In this document: in pieces, positions 46,608-57,544 of the stretch
Numbering within the stretch: position 1 is the stretch's first letter
Layout: each line of letters opens with the position of its first letter
NCBI GenBank assembly: GCA_963693305.1
Contig: OY855905.1
Coordinates: 37,897,637-37,961,636 of the forward strand
DNA from: Meandrina meandrites
Lineage: Eukaryota; Cnidaria; Anthozoa; Scleractinia; Meandrinidae
DNA length: 64,000 bases
Direction of reading: 5' to 3'
The notes under the pieces: model-generated
Seen by the model: the letters and a program-made list of their open reading frames with translations, nothing else
Told to the model about the DNA's origin: nothing
Database searches by the model: none
Translations under genes and position numbers: made by a program

Positions 46608-47430
46608 AGTGGTACTATGATCAAATTTTCACCCCTTGCAATTTTAGGTGTTTTAAAGAGTATTAAAAGAAAGATTAAAAATGCCGTTTACCGTTTTCAA
46701 ATATCTATTTTAGTTCCAGAGATATTTAAGCTTAAAAAAATTGTAAAATATGCAATTTAGGTAACTGATGACGTCATCTACTCAACCCAATTTTTTGTCA
46801 AGCACAAAAATTAAGTTATCTCGGTCATTTTTCTGCAGAGACCAATGAAACTTGTCAGACTAATAGTTCGTCAGGTGACACACCTACAACTGTAATAAAA
46901 TTATGTTACCATGGCAACTCACTCTTTCCCAGTCCCCATCAATTTTATTTTAATATTTCAGAATGTTTCAGTTCGGAAAAATTACACCCAGGCAAGACGT
47001 CTGCCAAATCCATTGATATGCTTGCTAGATCTCGCATGTAAAGCATTATTTACAAATATTAACGGAGAATGCCAGAATTGGCCAGAAAGGCGTTCAGCAT
47101 TTGGGGGATCTGGAACCTTGTATGTTGCCATGGTAACCAAGTTGTCAAGTTCATATTGTGAAACACAACTAGCAGAAAGTTACTGCAAAGAATCAGAGAC
47201 TTTCAATACAAATTGGCTGAGATATCACTTTCTTAGTATTTAATCAGAATTTGGTTGATTGTATGACGTCACTACTTTGCTAATTTGCATATTTCAAAAA
47301 CTTGAATATCTCTGGAACGAAAAGAGGTATTGAAGAACAGTAAGCGGCATTTTGCTTCTCATATAGAGTACTTGTTAATATTTTAAAACGGTTGCGAAAG
47401 AAAACATGCGAATTTCATCATAGTAGCACT
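46608..47430. mobile_element. TTAA-flanked MITE (AGTGNTACTATGAT termini)
   Basis: Flanked by TTAA at 46604-46607 and 47431-47434. Ends are AGTGGTACTATGATCAAATT and, reverse-complemented, AGTGCTACTATGATGAAATT. Inner inverted blocks include TTCCAGAGATATT against AATATCTCTGGAA. The 110-codon + frame at 46911 lies within it and is not a recognised protein. Confidence 0.75.
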
Positions 47431-47780
47431 TTAAGCAGATTTCATAATATTTAGCCTCAAAACAGTTATGTTTTTGCACTGGTTTTATACGTTTGTTTTA
47501 ATTAAGCTCTTAGTTTAACGAAAAGCTATCGGTTATTAATAAAATAACTGATAAAAAAGGAAATTCATGCAATCTCATCTATTCCAGATCGTGATTTGAT
47601 TTTCTTGACTATTTCCGCCGGCACTTCAATGGCTCCCACTACATGCATTTGTTGCGCTGAATTTGTACGTTTCGCTTGTATAAATGTAGTCATCACTTAG
47701 AAGACGGTCCACACTAGTCGTGCGAGGAAAAAAACTTAGAAACGGTAACCAATAAGCACGTGATTTGCAGTCAGTATTAG

Positions 47781-48060
47781 TGAACAGTTTATGGGCGTTT
47801 TGGGGACCTAAGGTTTTATAAGGAAACCGGCGGCAACAATAATGGCAGGCTGGTCCATCGGCACAACTGAAAAAAAAAACAACAAAACAGAATTCCCATC
47901 TAATTGCTGTTCAAGAAAGAGGTACCAGTCAACATGGCAAGAAATTTTCACGTACAGTCACTTAGTCTGGTGTTCAGACCCGGTGATTTACGAACCGGTA
48001 GGCAAGTTTTTTTGTTTTATTTGTTTTAACCTTGAAAGAGGTTGAATTTTCTCTTGTTTC
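47781..48060 (+). repeat. Segmental duplication, copy 1
   Basis: Homologous to 51618-51899. Shared blocks include CTGGTCCATCGGCACAACTG, TTGCTGTTCAAG and AAAGAGGTACCA. A 67-codon frame here is not preserved in the other copy, so it is not a coding exon by this test. Confidence 0.75.
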
Positions 48061-48234
48061 TACTTGATTTTTTTGCGAGATCTTAAAAACTTCAGCGTGT
48101 GTTCAGTCCACTCCATGCCAAGAACTTTCCTTCGAGTATTTGGCAACTTCCCTTGCCGGTTTGTAACTAGTTAAGGTATCAGTATACCCCAAATCACCAT
48201 CTGTCGTTGGAGCTGCTTTACCGCCCCGCGTTAA

Positions 48235-48251
48235 AAGCAAACCCCAGTAAA

Positions 48252-48287
<36 letters not shown>

Positions 48288-48582
48288 GCACACTTCTGAC
48301 TGTGTTGCACCGGCAAAGCGTCTTGGAAATAAGTCTGTCCAACCTCGTACAAACAAGTGTAATAGATTTTTTAAGCTAAATATAAGATTTCTAATCCCAT
48401 CCCATGTGAACAGGCCCAGGAATGCCAATCCTCTGGTTGACCACAAAGCAGAATCAACCGGAAAAAATATTTCCTCCAGACCTGCTCAGTTTGCCGGAGA
48501 CGAATCAAAGCAAGCCTTGCAGCTGGATCAGAGCACCCAATGTGCTAAGACTACGAGCAATGCAATCTCTCTTTTGATCTAA
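48235..48582 (+). other. Unrecognised 116-codon open frame
   Basis: Open from just after TAA at 48232 to TAA at 48580, with no ATG. It begins within a (TA)n run and then reads a mixed-composition stretch (for example RPRNANPLVDHKAESTGKN and QFAGDESKQALQLDQS). That is long for an AT-rich genome. It could be an internal exon, a pseudogene or chance. No family recognised and no convincing splice sites. Confidence 0.2.
48252..48285 (+). repeat. (TA)n microsatellite
   Basis: About 17 TA units. It creates tyrosine/isoleucine runs in overlapping frames. Confidence 0.97.
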
Positions 48583-49107
48583 AATCCGTGACAACAAACG
48601 TGAAAATAGCTAACGAGCAAAAGAGACCTGAACTGCTCCGCGAAGTCCATAGAATGTAAGGCTTGAGCTAGATGCTGTTGTCCACCGGCCTCCCATGGAA
48701 ACGAATAACACTGGGATGATTTAATTTTTTAAGTCAAACACCCCAATGAAAAATTCCGTACACTTTGCAAAGGATTTACTGTATAGCGTAACACACAATG
48801 AATGAATATATGGCTGATACTAGAATAAGAAGGAAATGTTTATAGTGCAACCCTTTCCGTTATCATGAATTAAATAATCGATTTGTGGACCTTCAGTTTC
48901 TGAGTTGATCCTCGCAAAATCTCACTAAATGTTTAGTCCAATCTTGTCAAAAAATGAAAAGTATCCCTTATGTTGAATTATTGCTCCATCAGTCCTTTGC
49001 GCGTCTATACAGCTGATGAAACTGCGCTGAAGCAGGTGTCGTTTTCTTTAATAAACAAATGACGGAGGCAGACTTCCGTCAAGGATGGCTCGTCGCTATG
49101 GCGTTAC

Positions 49108-49290
49108 CTAAGTTCCCGGAATGCGGTACAGGTCGGTTTCACAAAACTGTGGTGATATCTCGTCATATTTTGGCCTTTCGGATAGACTTTTAAAAGTCCG
49201 CAGTCTAAAGTTTGTCTTTAGCACTTGATAAATTGCCTCTTCGAAGCCACTGAAGTCTAAACAGCATGCTTCGGGAAAAGAGGTTTCCAT
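49108..49290 (-). CDS. Hypothetical 60-aa frame
   Basis: True ATG start, closing at TAG followed by GTAACG. It has a helical-looking GFEEAIYQVLKTNFRLRTFK, loosely like the segment before a helicase Q-motif, but nothing downstream supports a helicase. Unrecognised; possibly a broken exon or chance. Confidence 0.15.
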   Translation of the reverse strand: METSFPEACCLDFSGFEEAIYQVLKTNFRLRTFKSLSERPKYDEISPQFCETDLYRIPGT

Positions 49291-51486
49291 TGTCTTGAAT
49301 CAGTCAAGAAAGTTCATCAAAAGAAAAATAGAACTATTCAACGAAAAACTGTAGCGAAAAAATTTGTATGGTGAATTTTTAAATTGCGAAACGGCACGCT
49401 TCATTGCTTAGGTAACGAGGCAAAATCACAACACGTGGTTTTATTTCTTTCTTTCATTCACTTTTGTTTTTGTCTGGAACCTCCGCGCGTGTGACTTGTG
49501 TCTTATTTTAACAATAGCGTGTATGCTTTTAAACAAGATTTGATAACTTGTCTGAATTGAAACCTTGAAAAATAATGCTTAAGAAACTGAACAATTCTTT
49601 ACTTTTCAAAAAAACCATGAATACCTGACTATGTCAAAGGGCCATTGGATGAATCACTGACTTACTGAAGGAACTGAATTTAAAAAACGTCCTGGTGAAT
49701 ATTCCTGATGAATCGAAAATAACTTGTGGATTGATTAAAACAAAGCCACAGAATCGCAGCTCATTTAAATCAAATCCAATACTATAAAGCAATTACATGT
49801 CGGATCTTTGCTGCAGATTTAGCTGCTGTATGTTCCTCTGAGTGCGCGTAAGTTCAAAGGCTTGATAATTAATTTTGCGCCCACATCGTCCATCCTATTC
49901 TGCCTCCCCTTGTTGCATGGTCGTAAAAATTGCCTATCAAGCTTGTATTATACCTGGCAGAGTATTGATTTTATTTGCGCTAATCAGCGAAATGTAATTC
50001 TTTATTACTTTTTTGCAATTTGACTATTTTGCGAGGGCAGGAGGGTGTACAGAAATTCTGCAGATTGTAGAAGGTAATTCTTTGCCAATGGTGGACTTTG
50101 AATTACCCTTTTGGTCGCGGGATATTTCAGTTATTGTTTGCCGTCATTTTCTGTCGAAATATAAGTGACTTCTCGCTTATTCTCCTTGAAAATTCCCCGT
50201 TTCTGTCGTTAATTAAAACAGCCTCCAATTCAAGCTGCCGAAAAAGGCTTGTGATAATACTTAACCCAGCTCATGGAAAGACGACTACCGCGTTATATAA
50301 CTGAAAAGTCGATGTGGCAACGTGAGAAATAGAAGTGCCTGAAAAAGCATAGAGGCCAGCCGTTTAACGTGCTTCCTTTGCTATGAAAACTCCACGTGGC
50401 CCGGATGTCGTGGATGCCCCATGCACTTCTCGATCTACTTTTGAGAAGTATTAAGGAGGGCCTCCCAGTGGGTGAGGGGTTCATGTTCCCGTATTCCCAA
50501 CAGAACTTTCCTTGTGTTCCCTAAAAGTATTTCTTCGATTTTGGTGCTCCCCGTTCCCTTTGTCCTCCCATGTTCTCAAAGAGTTCATGACCATGTCCCC
50601 TTGTTCCCTGAAACCCCTGGGGAGCCTCACTAAGAGAGAACTGTTCGTTCAGCTTGCACGTAACAAAGCAATCGATCTGGCAACTGAAAGCCAGAGTACA
50701 GTAGTACCTTGATAAAGCAAACATTGCTGGGGCGCCATTGTTAAAAAAAACGTGCAGTCAGAATTCGAAAGGTAAAAACAAGAAATGACGTGTGTGTAGA
50801 TAGCTTGATCACTTACAGAAGACTATTCCTTAGGGGGAGTTCATACATAGTCAGTTCGTCGGTTGTTATACCTGAAATCACAAAACACAGAACGCACAAA
50901 AGTAATTAGGATTCGATACGATTAAAATACACGAAACCGGTGGCACGGGCGGAAACTTACGCAAGGTGTGAACGGCTGACTTGGCCGAACAAATAACATG
51001 TGCGTGCGTTGTTTTGGTTGGTGCAATAGAAGTGTGGTAGAGCACGTTGAATGGATAGCTCCATCGGAGTAAACATGTTTTGTCAGCGAAATACTTTGGC
51101 ATGGCAGCAAAAGCATTGTAAAGGATGCTTTTGATCGCTTCAATGTTTGTTTGTGGTCTTCTTGAACAATAGTATCTAATCTACAAGAAGGACAATCTAA
51201 CTCTTCTTCACAAACTGAGCCAAACTTTATTTTTCTGAGACGAATAGCTATGTTCAAACCTTTTTAGTTTGATAAGTTTTAAAACGAAACTACTCTTTCA
51301 CCGACCGGCATCCTGCGAGGAGCTTTTTAATATAATTCTATGTGGAGACCAGCAAAAGCTTTATTGGCAGAGCAATTTTGAATGCTTCTTTAGACAAATT
51401 CACTTAATTTATTGTTCTGTATTGGCATTTCGGCCAGTTGTAACGGAAACAATAAGATGCGCTCGTGCCAGCTGCCGCATTGGGTC
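49291..51486. other. Gene-poor stretch
   Basis: Several short frames on both strands overlap one another (for example 50878-51257), with no frame clearly better than the rest. No gene recognised. Confidence 0.35.
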
Positions 51487-52088
51487 AGTTTCATCACACT
51501 TTGGAATAGTTACTTACGGATGGAAAAGGAAAAGTGGTTTGTAGTTTAACGAAACCAATGCTTTAAGGCAACATCTGACTAACATTTGAGTATTTTTTCT
51601 TGAACATGGTGGTGGCACGAACAGTATGGACCTATTTGGGGCCAAAGTTTTTAAAGAAAACCGGCAACAATAATAACAAGCTGGTCCATCGGCACAACTG
51701 AAAAAACCAACAAAACATAAGTCGCATCTAGTTGCTGTTCAAGTAAGAGGTACCACTCATGCAACATGGCAAAAATTTACACGTACAGACACTATGTGTT
51801 CTTTTGAGACCCGATTTCAGTGGTTTACGAATCGGCAGGCAAGTCTCTCTGTTTCTAACCATGAAAGAGGTGGAATAGTTTTGAATTTTCCCTTGTTTGC
51901 AAGAACCTTCAGTGTTCAGTCAGGGTGTTCACATGTGCGTTGTTTTGGTTATTTCTAGTTTCATCACACTTTAGAATAGTTACGTTCTTTGTGAAGAAAA
52001 AGAAAAACTGGTTCGAAGTTTAACGAAAGCGATGCTTGACAGACAAAATCTGGCTTACATTTGAGTATTGTTTTCGTTAACATGGTGG
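51487..52088 (+). repeat. Tandemly arranged duplicated segments
   Basis: 51487-51614 and 51957-52088 are homologous (AGTTTCATCACACTTT; ACATTTGAGTATT; AACATGGTGG). Between them, 51618-51899 is copy 2 of the segment at 47781-48060. The nested arrangement implies at least two duplication steps. Confidence 0.7.
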
Positions 52089-54083
52089 CGCGTGGCAAAA
52101 GGATTCGTCAACTCGTATTCACCAGTTTACATAGCCGCGCGCCAACCCAGTACGCGTCGCTTTTCCTGGATTTGTTTTTCCGGCTTCCCAGTTACTTCAC
52201 CAGGGCTGTGATTAAAACTGTCAATAAAATGTGCAATAAATTTTTCTGTCAATAGCGCGTATGCTGTGGCATTTCTGACAGTTAAGGCAATTTCGTTTTC
52301 ATTTAATAACATAATACGAGGCATGCATGAGTTACCAGCGACAACAATGCCGTCGGTAAACAGAGCAAAGCAAACAATTAACCACTCGGACCACATAATT
52401 AAGGCTGCACGTGTCTTTATTGTTAGCTCTTTATTGTATTTTCTTAATTGGTTTTTCAAGCTCATCATTAAAGTTTTCTTCAACTGATCTCTGATCATCA
52501 AATCAAGTAAGTTTTTCCGCGTGCCTCACTCATAGCGCGCGCACTGAAATAAGTGCGACTTGTTTTTTTTTTTTCAGGTGAAAGACTCGTAGCCAAGTGT
52601 GTAGACCGATACCAGTAAACACGCTAAGCTAATTAGAATAACAAAGCTAAAAGTTATCCCTCTCCAAGGTGCAATTTCAAAAAGTTACTGTTTTAATTTG
52701 TGAAGGGATAGCAAGGCACACCTGGGAACCACTTGAACCACCCACTAAACATGTTTAAAGGGTGTATAAAACGCCCTTTCATAGGGCGTTTTTAGCCGGT
52801 CTTCCATTCTTGAGGAATTAAAGACAGGTTTTTTAGTTGCATTCAGACGACCTTTTAATAAAAAATAATAAGGTTGTGCATGGGCCGTTTCTCTGAACAA
52901 ACAGCCCCTAAAAAGTGTTTTCGTAAAATGCATAGTTTGACAATAGAAGAAAATGGATTAACTATGTAAAATGCAACCCGTATTTCCGGCGAAAAGGTGG
53001 TTAAACTCTGAAATGAATTGAGCTTACCAAGACAGTCCTGAAAAGACATTTCAATTTCCTCCAAGGTACACAACACATATCAATAGTGACATTTAAAATT
53101 GCCAATTGTCATTCACTGATGCAGACATTGTAATCGAGCCTTATGGTTTCAATAGGCTCTCATTCTTATTATAAACTGTACGGCGTTTGATTGATCGTTC
53201 TTGATACTGAAATAAGTCCAGCGTTACTGTGAGACCCGTGTAATTGTTTTCTTTAAACCCCCACGCCACGTGCGTCTAGTTTGAAACAAAAGAATTTAAT
53301 GATGGAAAGTTTACAATGAAATAAAGCAATTTATTTGATAATACAAACAAACCGTTTTAATCTACGCCAGAGCAAGCCATAATTGGCTTTAGAGCTAAGG
53401 GATTGAATAATTTTTGGCAAAAAAAGCCGTTCACATTTTCAGGCATAGCTCTGGCGACTTCCCTATGCTTTCCGTAGTTAGCCAAGACTGTGAGGGAGTT
53501 GTGATGCTATTGGGAAGCGTGGCAAGGCGCTGTAAAGACTATTCAAATGTTAATACACACGTGTCGTTGTGATTGATAACATCTGCGCTCTTTAACTATA
53601 AATTTACATCTTTGCACGTCTATTGTGACTGAGAAAATGACTCAAAGCATAGAGGTGTTAAACTGAGCGCTCAAAAAAAGAAAGACGAGGCCGAACTTGC
53701 TTTCTCGACCTTTGTCCAAACTGTATCAAAATCAAAATCATCCCTGCAAAACCCAAACGATACAACCATTTTCGAAAAACTCGACCAAGTTATAATATAA
53801 AGCAAAAGATTTTTCGTGGTCTCTTTTTCATTTTGGAAAAGGACAACGAAAACAAAGGAAGTTGTTCGAAGGTTATTTAAATATCTATTGTTTCCTTGAT
53901 TTACTTGTGAAAGAATTTCTCGCGCCAAAACGTTGGGGCTTTGTCTTGCTGCCATAGAAACGAGCTCTTGACCAATGAGGTGGCGGTTGTAATTTTACTC
54001 ATAGCTATTTATTCCAGTTACGTATACGCACTTCGAAGATCGAAGCACTGATCGTCGGAAGGTGGAAGTTCTTACAATAAGAA
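52089..54083. other. Intergenic upstream of the CDK inhibitor
   Basis: No gene recognised. A minus frame at 52127 (124 codons) and a + frame at 52266 overlap without family signatures. Within 54000-54083 lies the presumptive promoter and 5' leader of the gene at 54084. I see no clear TATA box. Confidence 0.35.
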
Positions 54084-55055
54084 ATGACTGCGACTCAAGT
54101 AAGTTATCCTCCATCTTGTCCTCGGCGAGTGAGGCCGAACGTTATTCCTAGCCGTTCAGTTTGCAGACAGCTGTTTGGACCGGTAAACCACGAGCAATTG
54201 AGGGCAGATTTACTTCGCGAGAGGAGGAAGATGTGCGACGAAAACACTCAAACGTGGAACTTCGATTTCGAGAACGGAGTTCCTTTGGTTGGAAGATACG
54301 TCTGGGAAAGAATTTGCTGCAATTTGACCAGAGAAAAACCAAGTACAAGTTTGCCTGACCGTGTCACTGAAACGGGAACAAATGAACGGTTGGCTTGTTT
54401 CAGTATTCCTTCAACATGTTCAACTGATCTTACTACGGCTGGTACTACGGCGAGTTCAGGCACGGCCAAGCGTCCAGTATCAAATGACTCCTGTTCTAAT
54501 CAGGCGGAAAACGAGTCCGTCGAAACAGAAAAGCGCCTAAAGCACTTCAGAAAGGCAAAATCTACTGGCAAAATTACAGGTAGGTCGAGATATTGTTTTT
54601 GTTTTTATGATAACATGTCGCAGTCTTGTTTATACGTGCTTTCTGTAGCCCGATTTTGCTCTTTTCGCAGGCTCGATGTAAACAGCGTGTCATTTTACTC
54701 ATGAGATAGATCATGTTTCAACAGAGCGTAACATTTGCTTCAATTTACTGTTTCTCGATTCGAACGATATTTTTCACTCTGAAATGTCGCTCGCGCGAGA
54801 TTAATCTGCGTAGGCGAGGTTTTCAGATGTAGTAATGATAATAGCTTTTTGTCAACTGGGTCAAATACAATGAAAGATTGCGAGCGAAAGCCATGTCATC
54901 GATTAGCATTGGTTCTCACTAATCCTTAGTAATCTCTCCTCTCAGATTTTCTGCGATCGACGAAACAAAGGACTTGCGAGAAAAGATCACGTCGAAGCAG
55001 AAGAAAAACGAAACCGAAACAATCAAGTATGGACTTGTTCGTCCGCAAACATTAG
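54084..55055 (+). CDS. CDK inhibitor, p21/p27 (CDKN1/dacapo) family
   Basis: Exons 54084-54579 and 54946-55055 give 201 aa. The CDI domain spans about 24-80: CRQLFG (cyclin groove, 27-32), then the helix EQLRADLLRERRKM, then WNFDFENGVPL with GRYVWERI (58-77), which contact the CDK N-lobe. These proteins bind cyclin-CDK complexes and arrest the cell cycle in the nucleus. A Ser/Thr-rich middle leads to a basic C-terminus (EKRSRRSRRK), probably an NLS. Around the splice junction, TGKITDFLRSTK (161-172) resembles a PCNA-binding PIP degron: Ile, TD, Phe-Leu, and Lys at +4, but no initial Gln. The D codon is formed by splicing (G|AT). The Tyr-containing 3-10 helix that fills the ATP site in p27 is not visible. 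A donor at 55073 and an acceptor at 55860 may mark a 3' untranslated intron. Confidence 0.9.
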
Positions 55056-56546
55056 CTTCAACTTTTCGAAAGGTCAGTGTCTTTGAAAGTTTATTATTTA
55101 TCACACGTATAAGGTCATGTGTAGGTAGAAGTTTATTAAGCGTGGAATAATTCCGTGAGAAACCAGTAAAAACTGGCCTAGCTTCTTAGTAGACTTATTG
55201 TAAATGGCGCTGTTTTCATTACCCTCACGATAGCATTATTCCCCAAGGACGTCTTTCATAATGAACACTTTGTCTCCGAGCTCGTTTGTTTGTCTTTTGT
55301 CGAACAAAACCATCGGATCACCGACCTCGTTGCAAAATGACTGTTTACCTAACGATTTCAACTTAGTTGCAAGGCGCGTGCCAGCAGTTATAATGATGAT
55401 TGCAAATTATATTGAACTCGTACGTAAAAAGTGAACGATTTCTTTAATTCGTTACATCGATAACAGCGTGAATATTTTGAGGAAACGTAAAGTGAACTGC
55501 AATAAACTATGAAGGGGTCGTCCGGTCCTGTTAAAGCTAAAACCAGTCGAAACATTTCAAGACCTTTTTTGGCTCCTGTGAAAGCATGTGATCACGTCCC
55601 GTTGGCCGTACATTTCTTTATAGTTTCCTTCAAAAGTTGAGATGAAATTTTCTTTGTATTGCTTCAGACAAATCAGGCGTTGGTCACTTATGAGGCTTGA
55701 TTTAGGACGTATTTAGTGACCATTTCAACTAACATCACTGAAAATATGCAAACGACTCAATAACAGTTATAATGCAATTTTAACAACTAAGGAATCTCAG
55801 TACTTAGGCTATAATTGACATAATTTGTAATAAAGTTTTATTTTTTCTATATCTGTTGTAGATCCAGAGAATTATCACACAGTCAAGCAATACCGTTCCT
55901 ATTGAGACCCACCAGTGGAGGAAAGGAATGAAGATTACTAATTTTGTTGTATATAGTATTAAAAAAATTCAAGTCTGACAATAAATTATGAATACTGTAG
56001 ATATTTACATGTAAATACTCGAATTTTATGTAATATAGACAGCAAAAGGAAAGCAAAAATCACAGCATCAAATTCATTCAAGCAAAGGACATTTCATTAT
56101 AATTTACACCTATGACACAAACTAGCCATTAAGGGTAGTCTGCCTCAGTAAATTGACCACAAGTTCTGTTCAGAATAGGCTGATGTTATTCGTCGTTGAT
56201 TCACAGATAGTCGTGTTAGATTTCACAAGGTGTTACTGTTAAAGTTAATAGTTTTGTTGGGATAGTAAGGAGCAAGTCAATAATTTTTGCTCAGCTACCC
56301 TAGACTTTCAAGGAAGCAATGGTATTTTCCATTATCACGTAATTAAAATAAAAACTGTTCCTCCAATTTTTCGGCTCCCCATCGCTGTGTATTTGTCAAA
56401 AGAAGAAAATGGCCACCCTGAAAAAGGTTGCCTTTCTAAACTCTATGAGTAGAAATTAAAAACTGACATTTGTAAATAAAAAAGACAATCTATTTTGACT
56501 TAAATGCTTGTCCTTATGAAGACTATCTCAGTGTGCGGGCATCATT
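55056..56546. other. 3' flank of the CDK inhibitor
   Basis: AATAAA signals at about 55502 and 55830. If the GTCAGT donor at 55073 and the TGTTGTAG acceptor at 55860 are used, the message continues to a later site. No other gene seen. Confidence 0.4.
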
Positions 56547-56926
56547 AGGGGTATAGAATGGTCCTTGAAAAATCATGGGTCTCGAAAATTTTAGGCGAGT
56601 CTCGAAATCTCGGCGTAGCAAACTAGAGTCTCGGAATCTCGAGCTCGCAAAAAACAACGCTCGTCTCGGAATCTCGAATTTTGAAATTGAGTCTCCGAGT
56701 CTCACAAACCAAACGAAAGTTTTAATCAGTTTGAACCGTGACAAAACAACGGCAACGACAACAGCAAAGCAGAGAGCTACAGAGCGTTAGACTAGCGTTG
56801 TAATAGTCTCGCGCTGGGATTTCTAGATCACAGTCTCGCGCTCAGATTTTTGAATCGCGGTGTCTCTGGCTCGGATTTGAAAACAATTGTAAGTCTCGGT
56901 CTCGGATTTTACCATTCTATACCCCT
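56547..56926. mobile_element. 380-bp TIR element with 6-bp TSD, rich in TCTCGGAATCTCG
   Basis: Ends AGGGGTATAGAATGGT at the left and the exact reverse complement at the right. ATCATT flanks both sides (56541-56546 and 56927-56932). The interior repeats variants of GTCTCGGAATCTCGA many times, partly inverted. Non-coding. Confidence 0.85.
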
Positions 56927-57116
56927 ATCATTGGCAACCTAATGGAAAGGTGGATCAACCCCCTTTTCTTACCCTCAAATTTTCAGCCCTCTGCAGCTTG
57001 CATTAAATTTGTACAAGATCCAACACAAAGTTTACAGTAGTACTATGAAGGATTGTTCATAACAAAGATTGTCTATTGACACTACCGATTTTCCTTGATA
57101 AACAATGTACAATGAA

Positions 57117-57128
57117 CGGGGGGCACTC

Positions 57129-57163
<35 letters not shown>

Positions 57164-57544
57164 CTGGTATGGTTTTCAAGCAGTTTAGTCTGGGACAGGG
57201 TATAGAAATCAGAGAGTTTTGGTCTAGAATTGGGTATCATTGGCTGGGAATCTGATCAGTTGTATGAGGAATTAAGTCCAGAATAGGAACAGAAACGCGA
57301 AAGAGAAAGAGGCTTAAATAAAATTATCCTGGCAACGTTGTTGACAGACGGTATTCCATTAAAAACACTTATAGTGATACAGTTTTGAAAAGAGCAAGTC
57401 TGGGATAGGGTAGGGATTTTCGGTGTCTAGTCTAGTATAGGGTTGCAAAATTTATTAGCTGAACATGGTCTGGTAAAGGGTAAGACGGTTTCAGAGTCCC
57501 AGCGGCACACCCCACCCAAAAATATACAGAGTACCTCCCCTGGG
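57117..57544 (+). repeat. Dispersed 430-bp repeat, copy 1
   Basis: An inverted copy lies at 59871-60290. Shared blocks include CTGGGACAGGGTATAGAAAT-like, AGAGCAAGTCTGGGATAGGG and GAGTCCCAGCGGCACAC. Ends are GC-rich (GGGGGGCACTCCC; TACCTCCCCTGGGG). No open frame; probably a non-autonomous DNA element. Confidence 0.85.

Noticed and set aside
46911..47243. 110-codon + frame as a protein
   Set aside because: It lies inside a TTAA-flanked MITE and has no recognisable domain.
50878..51257. Overlapping minus frames of 74 and 111 codons
   Set aside because: They overlap each other in different frames with no motif, signal or splice support.
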